Shown here in pieces: positions 38,187-53,221 of a DNA stretch of 64,000 nt. Each line of letters starts with the position of its first letter. Position 1 is the stretch's first letter. A program made the translations under genes and the position numbers. A model generated the notes under the pieces. The model was not told the origin of the DNA, made no database searches, and saw only the letters and a list, made by a program, of their open reading frames with translations. Source of the stretch: Cellulomonas xiejunii. GTDB lineage: Bacteria > Actinomycetota > Actinomycetes > Actinomycetales > Cellulomonadaceae. Location: the NCBI RefSeq assembly GCF_024508315.1, contig NZ_CP101987.1, forward strand, positions 1,736,001-1,800,000. Direction: 5' to 3'.

Positions 38187-38242
38187 GCGGGCTCCCGGTG
38201 TGCGCGGTGAGGTGTCCCGGAAAGATAAGCAGACAAGCCCGG

Positions 38243-38248
38243 TAGGTT
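38243..38248 (+). promoter_or_regulatory. Leaderless -10 element (TAGGTT)
   Basis: TAGGTT, 7-nt spacer, GTG 38256. The 70-bp divergent region 38187-38255 also holds an A-rich stretch (AAAGATAAGCAGACAAGC) that probably contains the promoter for the monooxygenase on the other strand. Confidence 0.45.
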
Positions 38249-38255
38249 TAAGACC

Positions 38256-38789
38256 GTGCCCACGTTCCGGTCACCCGGGGGCCGACGCCCTGCCAACATG
38301 AGCGCCATGACCGAGGACGGCATGCGGGCGATCACGATGACACCGCAGCTCCTGCGCGACATGACCCGCGACGTGGCGACGCTCCTGCTGCGCACCCGGC
38401 ATGCGGTGGCGCTGTGGGGTGTGATGGCGCTGGCGATCGTGGTCGTGACGCGCCCGACGGACGCGTTCGCTGCCGTCGTCGTGTGCGTGGCGGTCCCCGC
38501 GCTCGCGCTCGCGATGGTCGTGGGGACCCGGCGTTCCGTGCGCCGGGCGCTCGTCGCCGCGTTCGCACCCGGGACGACCGTCTGGGCGCGGGTCGAGCCC
38601 GACGCGCTCCGCATGAGCGGCGCGCTGGGCTCGTCGCAGACGTCGCTGAGCGCCTACCGGGAGGTGCGCGTCCGTGGCTCCGCCGCGGTGCTGCGGCTGC
38701 GCGGCTCGAGGACGTTCGTCGTGGTGCCGAGCGCGCTGCTGACGGACGAGGACCTCGGGTTGCTCGGCGCGGCCGTCGTCCGAGACTGA
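38256..38789 (+). CDS. Two-helix membrane protein, YcxB-like
   Basis: 177 residues. Two adjacent transmembrane helices (about 50-66 and 69-91) followed by a basic loop (GTRRSVRRAL) and a soluble C-terminal domain (about 108-177) with the pattern VRVEPDALRMSG...TSLSAYREVRVRG...RTFVVVPSALL, reminiscent of the YcxB-like C-terminal PH-type domain. Function unknown. Start GTG 38256 is backed by the TAGGTT box; internal ATGs at 38298 and 38307 are alternatives. Confidence 0.7.
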   Translation: MPTFRSPGGRRPANMSAMTEDGMRAITMTPQLLRDMTRDVATLLLRTRHAVALWGVMALAIVVVTRPTDAFAAVVVCVAVPALALAMVVGTRRSVRRALVAAFAPGTTVWARVEPDALRMSGALGSSQTSLSAYREVRVRGSAAVLRLRGSRTFVVVPSALLTDEDLGLLGAAVVRD

Positions 38790-38823
38790 GGGGCGGGTCC
38801 CGGCACCGGCCGGCACCCGCCCC
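38790..38823. terminator. Stem-loop between convergent genes
   Basis: GGGGCGGGT (38790-38798) pairs with ACCCGCCCC (38815-38823), 16-nt loop containing a further CCGG/CCGG pair. It begins right after the YcxB-like stop and precedes the TrpB2 stop on the other strand. Confidence 0.65.
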
Positions 38824-38831
38824 CCGGCCTG

Positions 38832-40142
38832 TCAGACGTAGTCGTGGTAGGCGGGCAGGTCGAGCACCCCGTTGCCGGACAGACCGACGAGGATCGTCTC
38901 GTCCGTCGTCGCCGCTCGCGCGTGCGCCAGGGCCCCGGCGAGGGCGTGCGTCGACTCCGGCGCCGGGATGATGCCCTCGGCACGCGCGAACTCGATGCCG
39001 GCCGCGAAGGCGGCGTCCTGCTCCACCGCGATGGCGTCCATGAGTCCCAGCGCGTACGCGTGCGACACCATCGGCGCCATGCCGTGGTACCGCAGACCAC
39101 CCGCGTGGATGGGCGGCGGCACGAAGTCCTTGCCCAGCGTGTGCATCTTCAGCAGGGGCGTCAGGCCCGCGACGTCACCGAAGTCGTACCGGTACTCGCC
39201 CTGGGTCATCGACGGGCAGGCCGCGGGCTCGCACGCCACGACGCGCGTCGTGGCCCCGTCGCGCAGGTTGCGCCCGAGGAACGGGAAGCTCAGCCCGGCC
39301 AGGTTGGACCCGCCGCCCGCGCACCCGAACACGACGTCCGCCGTCTCACCCAGCTCGTCGAGCTGCGCGAGCGCCTCCTGCCCGATGACGCTCTGGTGCA
39401 GGAGCACGTGGTTGAGCACCGACCCCAGCGCGTAGTGCGCCTTCGGGTCGTTCGCCGCGACCTCGACCGCCTCGCTGATCGCCATGCCCAGCGACCCCGT
39501 GGTGTGGGGGTCGGCGGCGAGCATCGCGCGGCCGGCCGCCGTGAGGTCCGAGGGGGACGGGTGGCACGTCGCGCCGTACGTCTCCATCTGCATGCGCCGG
39601 TAGGGCTTGCCGTCGTAGGACGCGCGCACCTGCCACACCTCGCACCCCAGGCCCAGCAGCGCGCAGGCCATCGACAGCGACGCTCCCCACTGGCCCGCGC
39701 CCGTCTCCGTCGTGAGCCGCGTGGTGCCCTCGATCGCGTTGTAGTACGCCTGCGCCACGGCCGTGTTCGGCTTGTGCGAGCCGGCGGGCGAGCCGCCCTC
39801 GTACTTGTAGTAGATCTTCGCCGGCGTCCCCAGCGCGCGCTCGAGGCGTCGCGCCCGCAGCAGAGGTGCGGGCCGCCACAGCGCGTAGATCTCGCGGACC
39901 GTCTGCGGGATCTCGATCCACCGCTCGGTCGAGACCTCCTGCGCGATGAGCGCCATCGGGAACAGCGGCGCCAGGTCGTCGGGCGTCAGCGGCTCGCGCG
40001 TGCCCGGGTGCAGCGCCGGCGGGCAGGGCTCGGGCAGGTCGGCCGCGAGGTTGTACCAGTGGGTCGGCACGGCGGACGGCACCACGGTGCCGACCGGGTC
40101 GGTCAGCGGTGCGGGTCGGGTCGTGTCGTGAGAGGTGGTCAT
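38832..40142 (-). CDS. TrpB2-type tryptophan synthase beta-like PLP enzyme
   Basis: 436 residues, longer at the N-terminus than standard TrpB and lacking a trpA neighbour, both typical of the TrpB2 class. PLP lysine in [13 protein letters not shown]; the phosphate-binding Gly-rich loop [11 protein letters not shown] and the C-terminal SGNGVLDL are present. TrpB2 proteins can join indole and serine to tryptophan, but many act without the alpha subunit and may salvage indole or do another beta-replacement. ATG 40142 with a GAGG-type Shine-Dalgarno. It diverges from the TPP-controlled gene. Confidence 0.88.
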   Translation of the reverse strand: MTTSHDTTRPAPLTDPVGTVVPSAVPTHWYNLAADLPEPCPPALHPGTREPLTPDDLAPLFPMALIAQEVSTERWIEIPQTVREIYALWRPAPLLRARRLERALGTPAKIYYKYEGGSPAGSHKPNTAVAQAYYNAIEGTTRLTTETGAGQWGASLSMACALLGLGCEVWQVRASYDGKPYRRMQMETYGATCHPSPSDLTAAGRAMLAADPHTTGSLGMAISEAVEVAANDPKAHYALGSVLNHVLLHQSVIGQEALAQLDELGETADVVFGCAGGGSNLAGLSFPFLGRNLRDGATTRVVACEPAACPSMTQGEYRYDFGDVAGLTPLLKMHTLGKDFVPPPIHAGGLRYHGMAPMVSHAYALGLMDAIAVEQDAAFAAGIEFARAEGIIPAPESTHALAGALAHARAATTDETILVGLSGNGVLDLPAYHDYV

Positions 40143-40329
40143 CTCGCCTCGCAGGTTCGGGCGCACGGGCGCGCGGGATCGGTGCGCAGGGCCGCCGCGC
40201 TGCCCCCTCCGTCGGCGACCAGCACCGCGAGCGTAGCGGCGGGGCGAGGTGCCGACGTCGGGATCGCCCGTGCAGCCCCGACCTGTCCGGGTGCCGAGAC
40301 CGGCCCTCGGCGCGATCACCCGGACGGTC

Positions 40330-40335
40330 TAGGGT
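40330..40335 (+). promoter_or_regulatory. -10 element for the TPP riboswitch transcript (TAGGGT)
   Basis: TAGGGT places the transcription start at about 40342, immediately before the aptamer. Confidence 0.5.
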
Positions 40336-40342
40336 CGGTGAC

Positions 40343-40426
40343 GAGACACGGGGTGCCCCGCACCGAGCAGGGCTGAGATCACACCCGTCGAACCTGATCT
40401 CGTTCGTACGAGCGAAGGGAATGTCC
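40343..40426 (+). promoter_or_regulatory. Thiamine pyrophosphate (TPP) riboswitch
   Basis: The THI-box consensus blocks are present in order: ACGGGGTGCC at 40349-40357 region, GGGCTGAGATCACACCCG (40370-40387), GAACCTGATCT (40390-40400) and AGCGAAGGGA (40411-40420). The final GAAGGGA both closes stem P1 and is the Shine-Dalgarno of the downstream ATG 40427, so ligand binding should hide it, indicating translational control. Confidence 0.93.
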
Positions 40427-41920
40427 ATGACGACGTCTGCCCTGGTCCCCGAGCGCGCCGCCAGTCGCGTGCGCGTGCTGTCGATCGCCGGCACGGACCC
40501 GACCGGCGGTGCCGGGATCCACGCCGACCTCAAGTCGTTCGCTGCGCACGGCGCGTACGGCATGGCGGTCGTCACCGCGCTCGTCGCGCAGAACAGTCAC
40601 GGCGTGCGCGCCGTGCACGTCCCCGACGTCGCGTTCCTGCGCGCGCAGCTCGACGCGGTGAGCGACGACGTCACCGTGGACGCCGTCAAGATCGGCATGC
40701 TCGGAACGCGCGCCGTGGCCGACGAGGTCGCCGCGTGGCTGGTCCGCACGAAGCCGCCGGTCATCGTGCTCGATCCGGTCATGGTCGCCACCAGCGGGGA
40801 CCGGCTGCTCGACACGGACGCCGAGGAGGCGGTGCGGCGGCTCGTGACGCGCGCCCACCTCGTGACGCCGAACCTGCCGGAGCTGGGGGTGCTGCTGGGC
40901 GAGCCGCGGGCCACCACGTGGCCCGACGCGGTCCGGCAGGCCCGGCGACTGGCGCGGTCGTCAGGGGCCACGGTGCTGCTCAAAGGTGGTCACCTCGACG
41001 GCGACGGCAGCCCCGACGCGGTCGTCGACGCGAGCACCGTGACCGAGCTCGACGCGCTGCGCGTCGCCACGACGAGCACGCACGGCACCGGGTGCTCGCT
41101 GTCGGCGGCCGTCGCGGCGCTGCGCCCTCGCCGCCCGGACTGGGTGACGGCCGTGCGGGAGGCCAAGCGGTGGCTCACGGGAGCGATCGCCGCGGGGGAG
41201 GCGCTCGCGGTGGGGTCGGGACGCGGCCCGGTCGACCACCTGCACCACGCACCCACCCTCGGTGCGCGGCCGTTCGGCGCCGACGCGTGGGAGCGAGCAG
41301 CCGACCTGCGCGCCGCGTGCGACGACCTGCCGTTCGTCCGCGGTCTCGCGGACGGCACCCTGCCGATCGAGCGGTTCGAGGCGTACCTGCACCAGGACGC
41401 GCTCTACCTCGCGCAGTACTCCCGCGTCCTGGCCCGTGCAAGCCAGCTCGCTCCGGACGCCGACGCGCAGGTGTTCTGGGCGCAGGGGTCCGCCCGGTGC
41501 CTGGAGGTCGAGAGGCACCTGCACGAGGAGCGGCTGGCCGGTGCCCGGTGGACGGGGCCCGCGGACCGGACGACCACCGGGTACGTCGACCACCTGCTCG
41601 GTGTCGCCCTGACGGGTTCCTACGCCGAGGTCGTCGCGGCGGTGCTGCCCTGCTACGTCATGTACGCGGACATCGGGGCACGGATCCTCGCGCGGGCCGG
41701 GGACCTGACCGGCCACCCGTACGGCGACTGGGTCGCGACCTACGGCGACCCTGCGTTCGCGCAGGCCGCGGCCCGGGCCACCGAGCTGGCCGACGCCGCT
41801 GCCCGCGAGGTGGGTGCCGCGACGCGGGCGCGCATGCTGGCGGCGTACCTGACGTCGTGCGCGCACGAGGTCGCGTTCTTCGACCAGGTCCGCGTGGCGG
41901 AGCCCGTGGTGGCAGTGTGA
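40427..41920 (+). CDS. thiD: Fused hydroxymethylpyrimidine (phosphate) kinase - TenA thiaminase II
   Basis: 497 residues. ThiD half (about 15-275) of the ribokinase fold: SIAGTDPTGGAGI, KIGMLGT, and the anion-hole STHGTGCSLSAA with the catalytic Asp/Cys region. TenA half (about 290-497) carries C409 (LPCYVMY) and E481 (HEVAFFD), matching the catalytic Cys and Glu of TenA_C thiaminases. The fusion makes HMP-PP from both de novo and salvaged pyrimidine. The start at ATG 40427 is set by the riboswitch Shine-Dalgarno 6 nt away; ATG 40421 is too close. Thiamine levels control it through the TPP riboswitch. Confidence 0.93.
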   Translation: MTTSALVPERAASRVRVLSIAGTDPTGGAGIHADLKSFAAHGAYGMAVVTALVAQNSHGVRAVHVPDVAFLRAQLDAVSDDVTVDAVKIGMLGTRAVADEVAAWLVRTKPPVIVLDPVMVATSGDRLLDTDAEEAVRRLVTRAHLVTPNLPELGVLLGEPRATTWPDAVRQARRLARSSGATVLLKGGHLDGDGSPDAVVDASTVTELDALRVATTSTHGTGCSLSAAVAALRPRRPDWVTAVREAKRWLTGAIAAGEALAVGSGRGPVDHLHHAPTLGARPFGADAWERAADLRAACDDLPFVRGLADGTLPIERFEAYLHQDALYLAQYSRVLARASQLAPDADAQVFWAQGSARCLEVERHLHEERLAGARWTGPADRTTTGYVDHLLGVALTGSYAEVVAAVLPCYVMYADIGARILARAGDLTGHPYGDWVATYGDPAFAQAAARATELADAAAREVGAATRARMLAAYLTSCAHEVAFFDQVRVAEPVVAV

Positions 41921-41924
41921 GCGG

Positions 41925-42551
41925 ATGACCCTCGCGCACGTGCGTGCCGTCGTGCTGGACGTCGGGGAGACGCTCGTCGACGAGACCCGCGCGTGGACCC
42001 GGGCGGCGGGGGAGGTCGGCGTGACGCCGTTCGCCCTCATGGGGGTCCTCGGCGTCCTCGCCGAGCGGGGTGAGCCGGTCGCGCGCGTCTGGGACGTGCT
42101 CGGCGTCGAGCCGCCGGCGTCACGGCCGACGATCGGGCCCGACGACCTGTACCCGGACGCGCTGCCCACCCTGACGTCGCTGCGGTCGGCGGGGTTCGTC
42201 GTCGCGATCGCCGGCAACCAGCCCGCCGGCGCCGAGGACCAGCTGCGTGCCGCGGGTGTCGACCTCGACCTCGTCGCGTCGTCGGCGCGGTGGGGCGTCG
42301 CCAAGCCGGCCCCCGCGTTCTTCGCGCGCATCCTCAGCGAGCTCCGGCTCGCCCCCGAGCACGTGCTGTACGTCGGCGACCGGCTCGACAACGACGTGCT
42401 CCCGGCACGCGCCGCAGGCATGCGGACGGCGTTCCTGCGCCGCGGACCGTGGGGCTACCTCCACGCGTCGCGCGCGCAGGTCGCGCTCGCCGACCTGCGT
42501 GTCGCCTCGCTGACCGAGCTGACGGACGTGCTGCTCGCGGCGCGCCGCTGA
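41925..42551 (+). CDS. HAD-superfamily hydrolase
   Basis: 208 residues, starting 4 nt after thiD-tenA. Motif I VVLDVGETL (nucleophile D12), motif III K127 (GVAKPAP), motif IV GDRLDND (D152). The second Asp of the usual DxDxT is replaced by Gly14, so the general acid is missing; this occurs in some HAD branches and may lower phosphatase activity or point to another substrate class. The cap is small and helical (about 17-80). Coupling to thiamine salvage suggests a phosphatase for a pyrimidine or thiamine phosphate, which is inference. Confidence 0.85.
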   Translation: MTLAHVRAVVLDVGETLVDETRAWTRAAGEVGVTPFALMGVLGVLAERGEPVARVWDVLGVEPPASRPTIGPDDLYPDALPTLTSLRSAGFVVAIAGNQPAGAEDQLRAAGVDLDLVASSARWGVAKPAPAFFARILSELRLAPEHVLYVGDRLDNDVLPARAAGMRTAFLRRGPWGYLHASRAQVALADLRVASLTELTDVLLAARR

Positions 42552-42561
42552 CGGTTGGCGG

Positions 42562-43314
42562 TCAGCAGCCGTCGTCGCTGCAGGTGTCACCGGTCGGTGC
42601 TGCCGCGAGCGGGTTGGCCTCGCGCCACCCGGCGTCGAGCAGCTGCGCGAACACCTCGGCCGGCTGGGCCCCGGACACCGCGTACTTCCGGTCGACCACG
42701 AAGAACGGCACGCCGGTGACGCCGAGCGCGCGGGCGGTCGCGAGGTCCTCACGGACGGCGTCGGTCGCCGCGCCGCCGGCGAGGGCCGCTGTGACGCGTG
42801 CGTCGTCCCAACCGTGCGCCGCGAACCCGGCCCGCGCCGCGACCGCGACGAGCGCGCCGTCCGCGCCCAGGTCGACGCCCCGCTCGAAGTGCGCGGAGAA
42901 CAGCGCCTCCATGGTCGTCTCGACGAGTACGCCACCTCCGGCCTCGCGGGCCAGGTGCAGGAGGCGGTGGGCGTCGAACGTGTTGAAGGCGAGCGTCTGC
43001 GCGAAGTCGTACCGCAGGCCCTCTCCGGCGCCCACGGAAGCGACGTGCGCGAACATCTGCTCGACCCGCTCGCGGGGCAGGCCCTTCATCTCGACGAGCG
43101 CGTCGATCTCCGGCCGCCCGGGCCCGGCGGGGGTCTCGGGGGAGAGCAGGTAGGACCGCCAGTGCACGTCCACGTGGTCGCGGTGCGCGAACTCGCGCAG
43201 CGCGGTGGCGAACCGGCGCTTGCCGATCCAGCACCAGGGGCACGCGACGTCGGACCACACCTCGACGGTCACGGTGCGGGGTGGGGCGGTGAAGACGGGG
43301 TTGTCGAGAGTCAC
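42562..43314 (-). CDS. DsbA-family oxidoreductase, FrnE type
   Basis: 250 residues. Thioredoxin fold with the active-site A-C25-P-W-C28-W and the helical insertion of FrnE-like proteins ([24 protein letters not shown] with the cis-Pro). No signal peptide, so cytoplasmic. The C-terminus carries an extra pair, DTCSDDGC. FrnE homologues include polyketide isomerases and stress-related disulfide isomerases. GTG 43314 overlaps the stop of the upstream quinone oxidoreductase by 4 nt, so the two are coupled. Confidence 0.88.
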   Translation of the reverse strand: MTLDNPVFTAPPRTVTVEVWSDVACPWCWIGKRRFATALREFAHRDHVDVHWRSYLLSPETPAGPGRPEIDALVEMKGLPRERVEQMFAHVASVGAGEGLRYDFAQTLAFNTFDAHRLLHLAREAGGGVLVETTMEALFSAHFERGVDLGADGALVAVAARAGFAAHGWDDARVTAALAGGAATDAVREDLATARALGVTGVPFFVVDRKYAVSGAQPAEVFAQLLDAGWREANPLAAAPTGDTCSDDGC

Positions 43315-44294
43315 GGGAGCAGCAGGACCTTCCCGGTGGTGGCGCGCCCTTCGAGGGCGCGGTGGGCGTCGGCCGCGTCGGGCAGGGAGAACGTGGCACC
43401 GACACGCACGTCGAGCGCGCCCGCGGTGGCGAGGTCGAAGAGCTCGCTCGCCCGCCACAGCAGCTCGTCGCGGGTGGCGGTGTAGTCCCCGAGGGTGGGG
43501 CGTGTCACGTACAGGGAGCCCGCGGCGTTCAGGCGCTGCAGGTCCACGGGCGGCACCTGCCCGGACGACGCGCCGAACAGCACGAGGGTCCCGCGTCGGG
43601 CGAGCGAGGCCAGCGACGCGTCGAACGTGTCCTTGCCGACCCCGTCGTAGACGACGTCGACGCCGCGGCCGCCGGTCAGCTCGCGCACGAGGGCGGGCAG
43701 CTCGGTGGTGAGGTCGGACAGCTCGCGGTAGCGGATGACGTCGATGGCGCCCGCCGCACGGGCGAGCGTCTCCTTGTCCGGCGAGCCCACGGTCGAGATC
43801 ACGCGCGCCCCACGGGCCGCGGCGAGCTGGGTGGCGAGCAGGCCGACGCCGCCTGCGCCCGCGTGCAGGAGCACGTCGTGCCCGGCGACGACGGGGAAGG
43901 TCGAGACGACGAGGTAGTGCGCCGTCATGCCCTGCAGCGGCAGGGCGGCGGCGGTCGTGTCGTCGACGCCTGCCGGGACGGGCAGCGCGTCGCGCTCCTT
44001 CACCGTGACGAGCTCGGCGTAGGAGCCGGGTGCCGATGCCCACGCGACGCGGTCGCCCGGGGTGAGTGCCGTCACCTCGGACCCGACCGCGACGACCTCA
44101 CCCGCGCCCTCGGATCCCACCACGTGCGGGAACGGCATACGGTAGACACCGCCGCGTCGGTAGGTGTCGATGAAGTTGACGCCCGCCGCCGCGACACGCA
44201 CGAGCACCTCGTCGGGCTGCGGTTCGGGGTCGGGGGCGTCGGTGACCTGGAGGACCTCAGGGCCGCCGGCCCGGGTCGCGATGACGGCACGCAT
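43311..44294 (-). CDS. qor: NADPH:quinone oxidoreductase (zinc-independent MDR family)
   Basis: 327 residues. GroES-like N-terminal domain ([22 protein letters not shown]) with no structural-zinc cysteines, then the Rossmann domain with [15 protein letters not shown] and the [11 protein letters not shown] segment, as in QOR proteins that reduce quinones with NADPH. ATG 44294 is divergent from argC; 81 bp separate the starts. Coupled to the FrnE-like gene, so a thiol/quinone stress role is plausible. Confidence 0.9.
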   Translation of the reverse strand: MRAVIATRAGGPEVLQVTDAPDPEPQPDEVLVRVAAAGVNFIDTYRRGGVYRMPFPHVVGSEGAGEVVAVGSEVTALTPGDRVAWASAPGSYAELVTVKERDALPVPAGVDDTTAAALPLQGMTAHYLVVSTFPVVAGHDVLLHAGAGGVGLLATQLAAARGARVISTVGSPDKETLARAAGAIDVIRYRELSDLTTELPALVRELTGGRGVDVVYDGVGKDTFDASLASLARRGTLVLFGASSGQVPPVDLQRLNAAGSLYVTRPTLGDYTATRDELLWRASELFDLATAGALDVRVGATFSLPDAADAHRALEGRATTGKVLLLP

Positions 44295-44338
44295 GCCTGC
44301 CGCAACCGTGGCACGGGCACGGGCCTTCCCGTTTCTCC

Positions 44339-44374
44339 TTGGTATTTGTCTGCAGTCAACTGTATGTTCATGCA
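44339..44374 (+). promoter_or_regulatory. argC promoter with ARG box
   Basis: TTGGTA (44339-44344), 18-nt spacer, TATGTT (44363-44368), then 7 nt to ATG 44376. The 14-mer TGTATGTTCATGCA (44361-44374) is an imperfect palindrome of ArgR-box type and covers the -10, so ArgR binding would block initiation. Confidence 0.75.
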
Positions 44375-44375
44375 C

Positions 44376-45440
44376 ATGACGTTCACGGTGGCGGTGGCCG
44401 GAGCCAGTGGGTACGCCGGCGGGGAGATCCTGCGGCTGCTGCTCGACCACCCGGAAGCCCGCATCGGCACGCTCACGGCGCACTCCAACGCGGGCACGCC
44501 GCTCGGCGAGCACCACCCGCACCTGCGCGACCTCGCGGACCGCGTCCTGGAGCCCACGACGGCGCAGGCGCTCGCGGGCCACGACGTCGTGGTCCTCGCG
44601 CTCCCGCACGGCGCCAGCGGCCAGGTCGCGGCCGAGCTCGAGGCGCTGGGGGAGGACCCCGTGGTCCTCGACCTCGGCGCCGACCACCGGCTCGTCGAGG
44701 CGGCCGACTGGGAGGCGTACTACGGCAGTCCGCACGCGGGCACGTGGACGTACGGGCTGCCCGAGCTGGTCGTGCCGGACGCGGTGGGACGTCAGCGCGA
44801 GCAGCTGGCCGGGGCGCGACGCATCGCCGTCCCCGGGTGCAACGTCACCGCCGTGACGCTCGGGCTGCAGCCCGGTGTCGCGGCCGGGCTCCTCGACACG
44901 ACGGACCTCGTCGCCGTGCTCGCCGTCGGGTACTCCGGCGCCGGCAAGGCGCTCAAGGGGCACCTGCTCGCGTCCGAGGGGCTGGGTGCCGCCGTGCCCT
45001 ACGCGGTGGGTGGCAGCCACCGGCACATCCCGGAGCTCGCGCAGAACCTGCGCAGCGCGGGCGCGTCCGACGTGCGCACGTCGTTCACGCCGGTGCTGGT
45101 CCCCATGGCGCGGGGGATCCTCGCGACCGCCACGGCCCGTCTCGCGCCCGACGTCACGATCGACGACGACGCACTGCGCGAGGTCTGGCGCGCGGCGTAC
45201 GCCGACGAGCCGTTCGTGCACCTCCTGCCCGCCGGGCAGTGGCCGACGACCGCCTCGGTGACCGGCGCCAACACCGCGCTCGTGCAGGTCGCCTACGACG
45301 CCCGGGCCGGCCGCGTCGTGACCGTCACTGCCATCGACAACCTCGTCAAGGGCACCGCCGGCGGTGCCGTCCAGTCCCTCAACCTCGCGCTCGGGCTGCC
45401 GGAGACCCTCGGCCTGCCGCGGAACGGAGTCGCCCCGTGA
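44376..45440 (+). CDS. argC: N-acetyl-gamma-glutamyl-phosphate reductase
   Basis: 354 residues. Rossmann N-terminus [18 protein letters not shown], catalytic Cys in [12 protein letters not shown], and the GGSHRHIPE motif. ATG 44376 is 7 nt after the TATGTT -10, giving a leaderless start; in-frame ATGs at 44364 and 44370 lie inside the operator/-10. First gene of argCJBDFR; its stop overlaps argJ by 4 nt. Confidence 0.95.
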   Translation: MTFTVAVAGASGYAGGEILRLLLDHPEARIGTLTAHSNAGTPLGEHHPHLRDLADRVLEPTTAQALAGHDVVVLALPHGASGQVAAELEALGEDPVVLDLGADHRLVEAADWEAYYGSPHAGTWTYGLPELVVPDAVGRQREQLAGARRIAVPGCNVTAVTLGLQPGVAAGLLDTTDLVAVLAVGYSGAGKALKGHLLASEGLGAAVPYAVGGSHRHIPELAQNLRSAGASDVRTSFTPVLVPMARGILATATARLAPDVTIDDDALREVWRAAYADEPFVHLLPAGQWPTTASVTGANTALVQVAYDARAGRVVTVTAIDNLVKGTAGGAVQSLNLALGLPETLGLPRNGVAP

Positions 45441-46663
45441 CCGACCACCTCGGACCCGCACTCGACGGCACGTCGCCCGGTACGTCGCCGGGCGTGACCG
45501 CGGCCGCCGGTTTCCGTGCCGCGGGCGTCACCGCGGGCCTCAAGGCGTCCGGCAAGCCGGACCTGGCGCTCGTCGTCAACGACGGCCCGCTGCAGGTGGG
45601 TGCCGCGGTGTTCACGACGAACCGCGTGGTCGGTGCGCCCGTGGTCTGGTCGCGTCAGGTCGTCTCCGACGGTGTGGTGGCAGCCGTCGTGCTCAACTCG
45701 GGCGGTGCGAACGTCGGCACCGGACCGCTCGGCTTCGCGGACACGCACGCGACCGCCGAGAAGGTGGCCGCGGAGCTCGGGGTCTCCGCCGGTGACGTCG
45801 TCGTGTGCTCCACCGGCCTCATCGGCGTGCCGCTGGCCAGCGAGAAGCTGTTCGCCGGGATCAGCCCCCTCGTCGCCGCGCTCGACGCGGGCGCCGGGCG
45901 CGACTCCGCCGCCGCGATCATGACGACGGACAGCGTCGCGAAGACCGCCCACGTCCGGGTCGAGACGCCGGACGGCACATTCGTCGTCGGAGGCATGGCG
46001 AAGGGTGCGGGCATGCTCGCACCTGCCATGGCCACGATGCTGTCGGTGGTCACCACCGATGCCGTGGTCGACGCCGCCGCCGCGGACGCGGCGCTGCGCG
46101 CAGCCACGGGCGTGACGTTCGACCGCGTCGACTCCGACGGGTGCATGTCGACGTCCGACACGGTCACGCTGCTGGTGTCCGGTGCCAGCGGGGTCGCGCC
46201 GGCCGGCGACGTGTTTGCCGACGCGGTGCTGCGGGTGTGCGCGTCCCTCGCCCGTCAGCTCGTGGCCGACGCCGAGGGTGCGTCGCACGACGTCGCCGTG
46301 CACGTCCGCGGTGCCACGACGGAGGCGGCCGCGGTGGCCGTCGCCCGTGCGGTCACGCGGTCGAACCTGTTCAAGGCCGCGATCTTCGGCAACGACCCGA
46401 ACTGGGGCCGCATCATCGCGCAGGTCGGGACCGTGCCCGAGGACGTCGCGCCCTTCGACCCGGCGGACCTCGACGTCGCGATCAACGGCGTGCAGATCTG
46501 CCGGCAGGGTGGCGCGCACGAGGACCCGGCGCAGCTGGACCTCGCCGCGTCGCGCGAGGTGCACGTCGAGGTCGACCTGCACGCCGGCGACGCGGCCGCC
46601 ACCGTCTGGACCAACGACCTCACCCACGACTACGTCCACGAGAACAGCGCGTACTCCACATGA
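45437..46663 (+). CDS. argJ: Bifunctional ornithine acetyltransferase / N-acetylglutamate synthase
   Basis: 408 residues. Recycles the acetyl group from N-acetylornithine to glutamate. The autocleavage and nucleophile Thr lies in [14 protein letters not shown], the Ntn-type site that splits the precursor into two subunits; [18 protein letters not shown] is the second conserved block. GTG start overlaps argC, stop overlaps argB (ATGA). Whether it is mono- or bifunctional cannot be read from sequence, but no argE or argA is present in the window. Confidence 0.95.
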   Translation: MTDHLGPALDGTSPGTSPGVTAAAGFRAAGVTAGLKASGKPDLALVVNDGPLQVGAAVFTTNRVVGAPVVWSRQVVSDGVVAAVVLNSGGANVGTGPLGFADTHATAEKVAAELGVSAGDVVVCSTGLIGVPLASEKLFAGISPLVAALDAGAGRDSAAAIMTTDSVAKTAHVRVETPDGTFVVGGMAKGAGMLAPAMATMLSVVTTDAVVDAAAADAALRAATGVTFDRVDSDGCMSTSDTVTLLVSGASGVAPAGDVFADAVLRVCASLARQLVADAEGASHDVAVHVRGATTEAAAVAVARAVTRSNLFKAAIFGNDPNWGRIIAQVGTVPEDVAPFDPADLDVAINGVQICRQGGAHEDPAQLDLAASREVHVEVDLHAGDAAATVWTNDLTHDYVHENSAYST

Positions 46664-47675
46664 GCGGAAGCGACGTGACCCCCACCGACGTGCCTGACGA
46701 CTTCGTCTTCGACACCCGCACCGACCTGCGGCCCGACCAGAAGGCCGAGGTCCTCGTCGAGGCGCTGCCCTGGCTGCAGCAGTTCGCCGGTGCGCTCGTC
46801 GTGGTGAAGTACGGCGGCAACGCGATGATCGACGACGCCCTCAAGCGCGCCTTCGCCGAGGACATGGTCTTCCTGCGGCAGGTCGGGCTGCGACCCGTCG
46901 TCGTGCACGGTGGAGGGCCGCAGATCAACGCGATGCTCGACCGGTTGGACATCACGAGCGAGTTCCGTGGCGGCCTGCGGGTGACGACGCCCGAGGCGAT
47001 GGACGTCGTCCGCATGGTCCTGACGGGTCAGGTGTCGCGCGAGCTGGTGGGGCTCCTCAACGCGCACGCACCGCACGCCGTGGGCCTCTCGGGCGAGGAC
47101 GCCGGGCTGTTCCAGGCGCGCCGCCGGACGGCGGTCGTCGACGGGCACGAGGTCGACGTCGGCCTCGTGGGCGACGTCGTGCACGTCAACCCCGGCGCGG
47201 TGCTCGACCTGCTGGGTGCGGGCCGGATCCCCGTCGTGTCGACCGTCGCCCCCGACATCGACGACCCGACGCAGGTGCTCAACGTCAACGCCGACACCGC
47301 GGCGGCGGCCCTCGCCGTCGCGCTCGGTGCGCGCAAGCTGATCATCCTCACCGACGTGGAGGGCCTGTACACCGACTGGCCCGACAGGGCGTCGCTCGTG
47401 CGACGCATCCGGGCGTCCGCGCTGGCCGAGCTCCTGCCGCGGCTGGACGCGGGCATGCGGCCCAAGATGGAGGCGTGCTGGCGGGCCGTCGAGGGCGGTG
47501 TGCCGCGTGCGCACGTCATCGACGGTCGCGCGACGCACTCGATCCTCGTCGAGGTCTTCACGTCCGAGGGCGTCGGCACGATGGTGCTGCCCGACGCCGA
47601 CCCCGACGGTCACCCGTCGACCGTGCCCGTGCGCGCCGTGCGCCTGGCGAGCGAGGACCACCAGGAGGGCACCCC

Positions 47676-47679
<4 letters not shown>
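46660..47679 (+). CDS. argB: Acetylglutamate kinase
   Basis: 339 residues. Amino-acid kinase fold: [57 protein letters not shown]. The N-terminal helix preceding the core (about 20-40, [17 protein letters not shown]) is of the type that forms the hexamer and allows arginine feedback inhibition. The C-terminus is extended by about 30 residues compared with common ArgB. Stop overlaps argD. Confidence 0.95.
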
Positions 47680-50424
<2,745 letters not shown>

Positions 50425-50429
50425 GCGGG

Positions 50430-50466
50430 TTATGCATAGGTCCGCGTGAGCATGTATGTTCATGCA
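50430..50466 (+). promoter_or_regulatory. argG promoter with ARG boxes
   Basis: TGTATGTTCATGCA at 50453-50466 is identical over 14 nt to the argC operator. TATGTT inside it (50455-50460) can serve as -10. A second palindromic half-site TATGCATA lies at 50431-50438, about two helical turns away, as expected for paired ARG boxes. Confidence 0.75.
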
Positions 50467-50494
50467 AGCGGATCTCGAGAAGGAGAAAACTGAC

Positions 50495-53145
<2,651 letters not shown>

Positions 53146-53221
53146 GGGCCTTGTGGTCCCTGCGCGGGCCGTGGGAAGGTGCCGCACGGTAGCGCGCCGC
53201 TGCGGTGAGGACGGTGAGGTC

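Noticed and set aside
38187..38255. SAM riboswitch before the flavin monooxygenase
   Set aside because: The A-rich repeats (AGATAAGC, GACAAGC) do not match SAM aptamer consensus; they fit better as divergent promoters.
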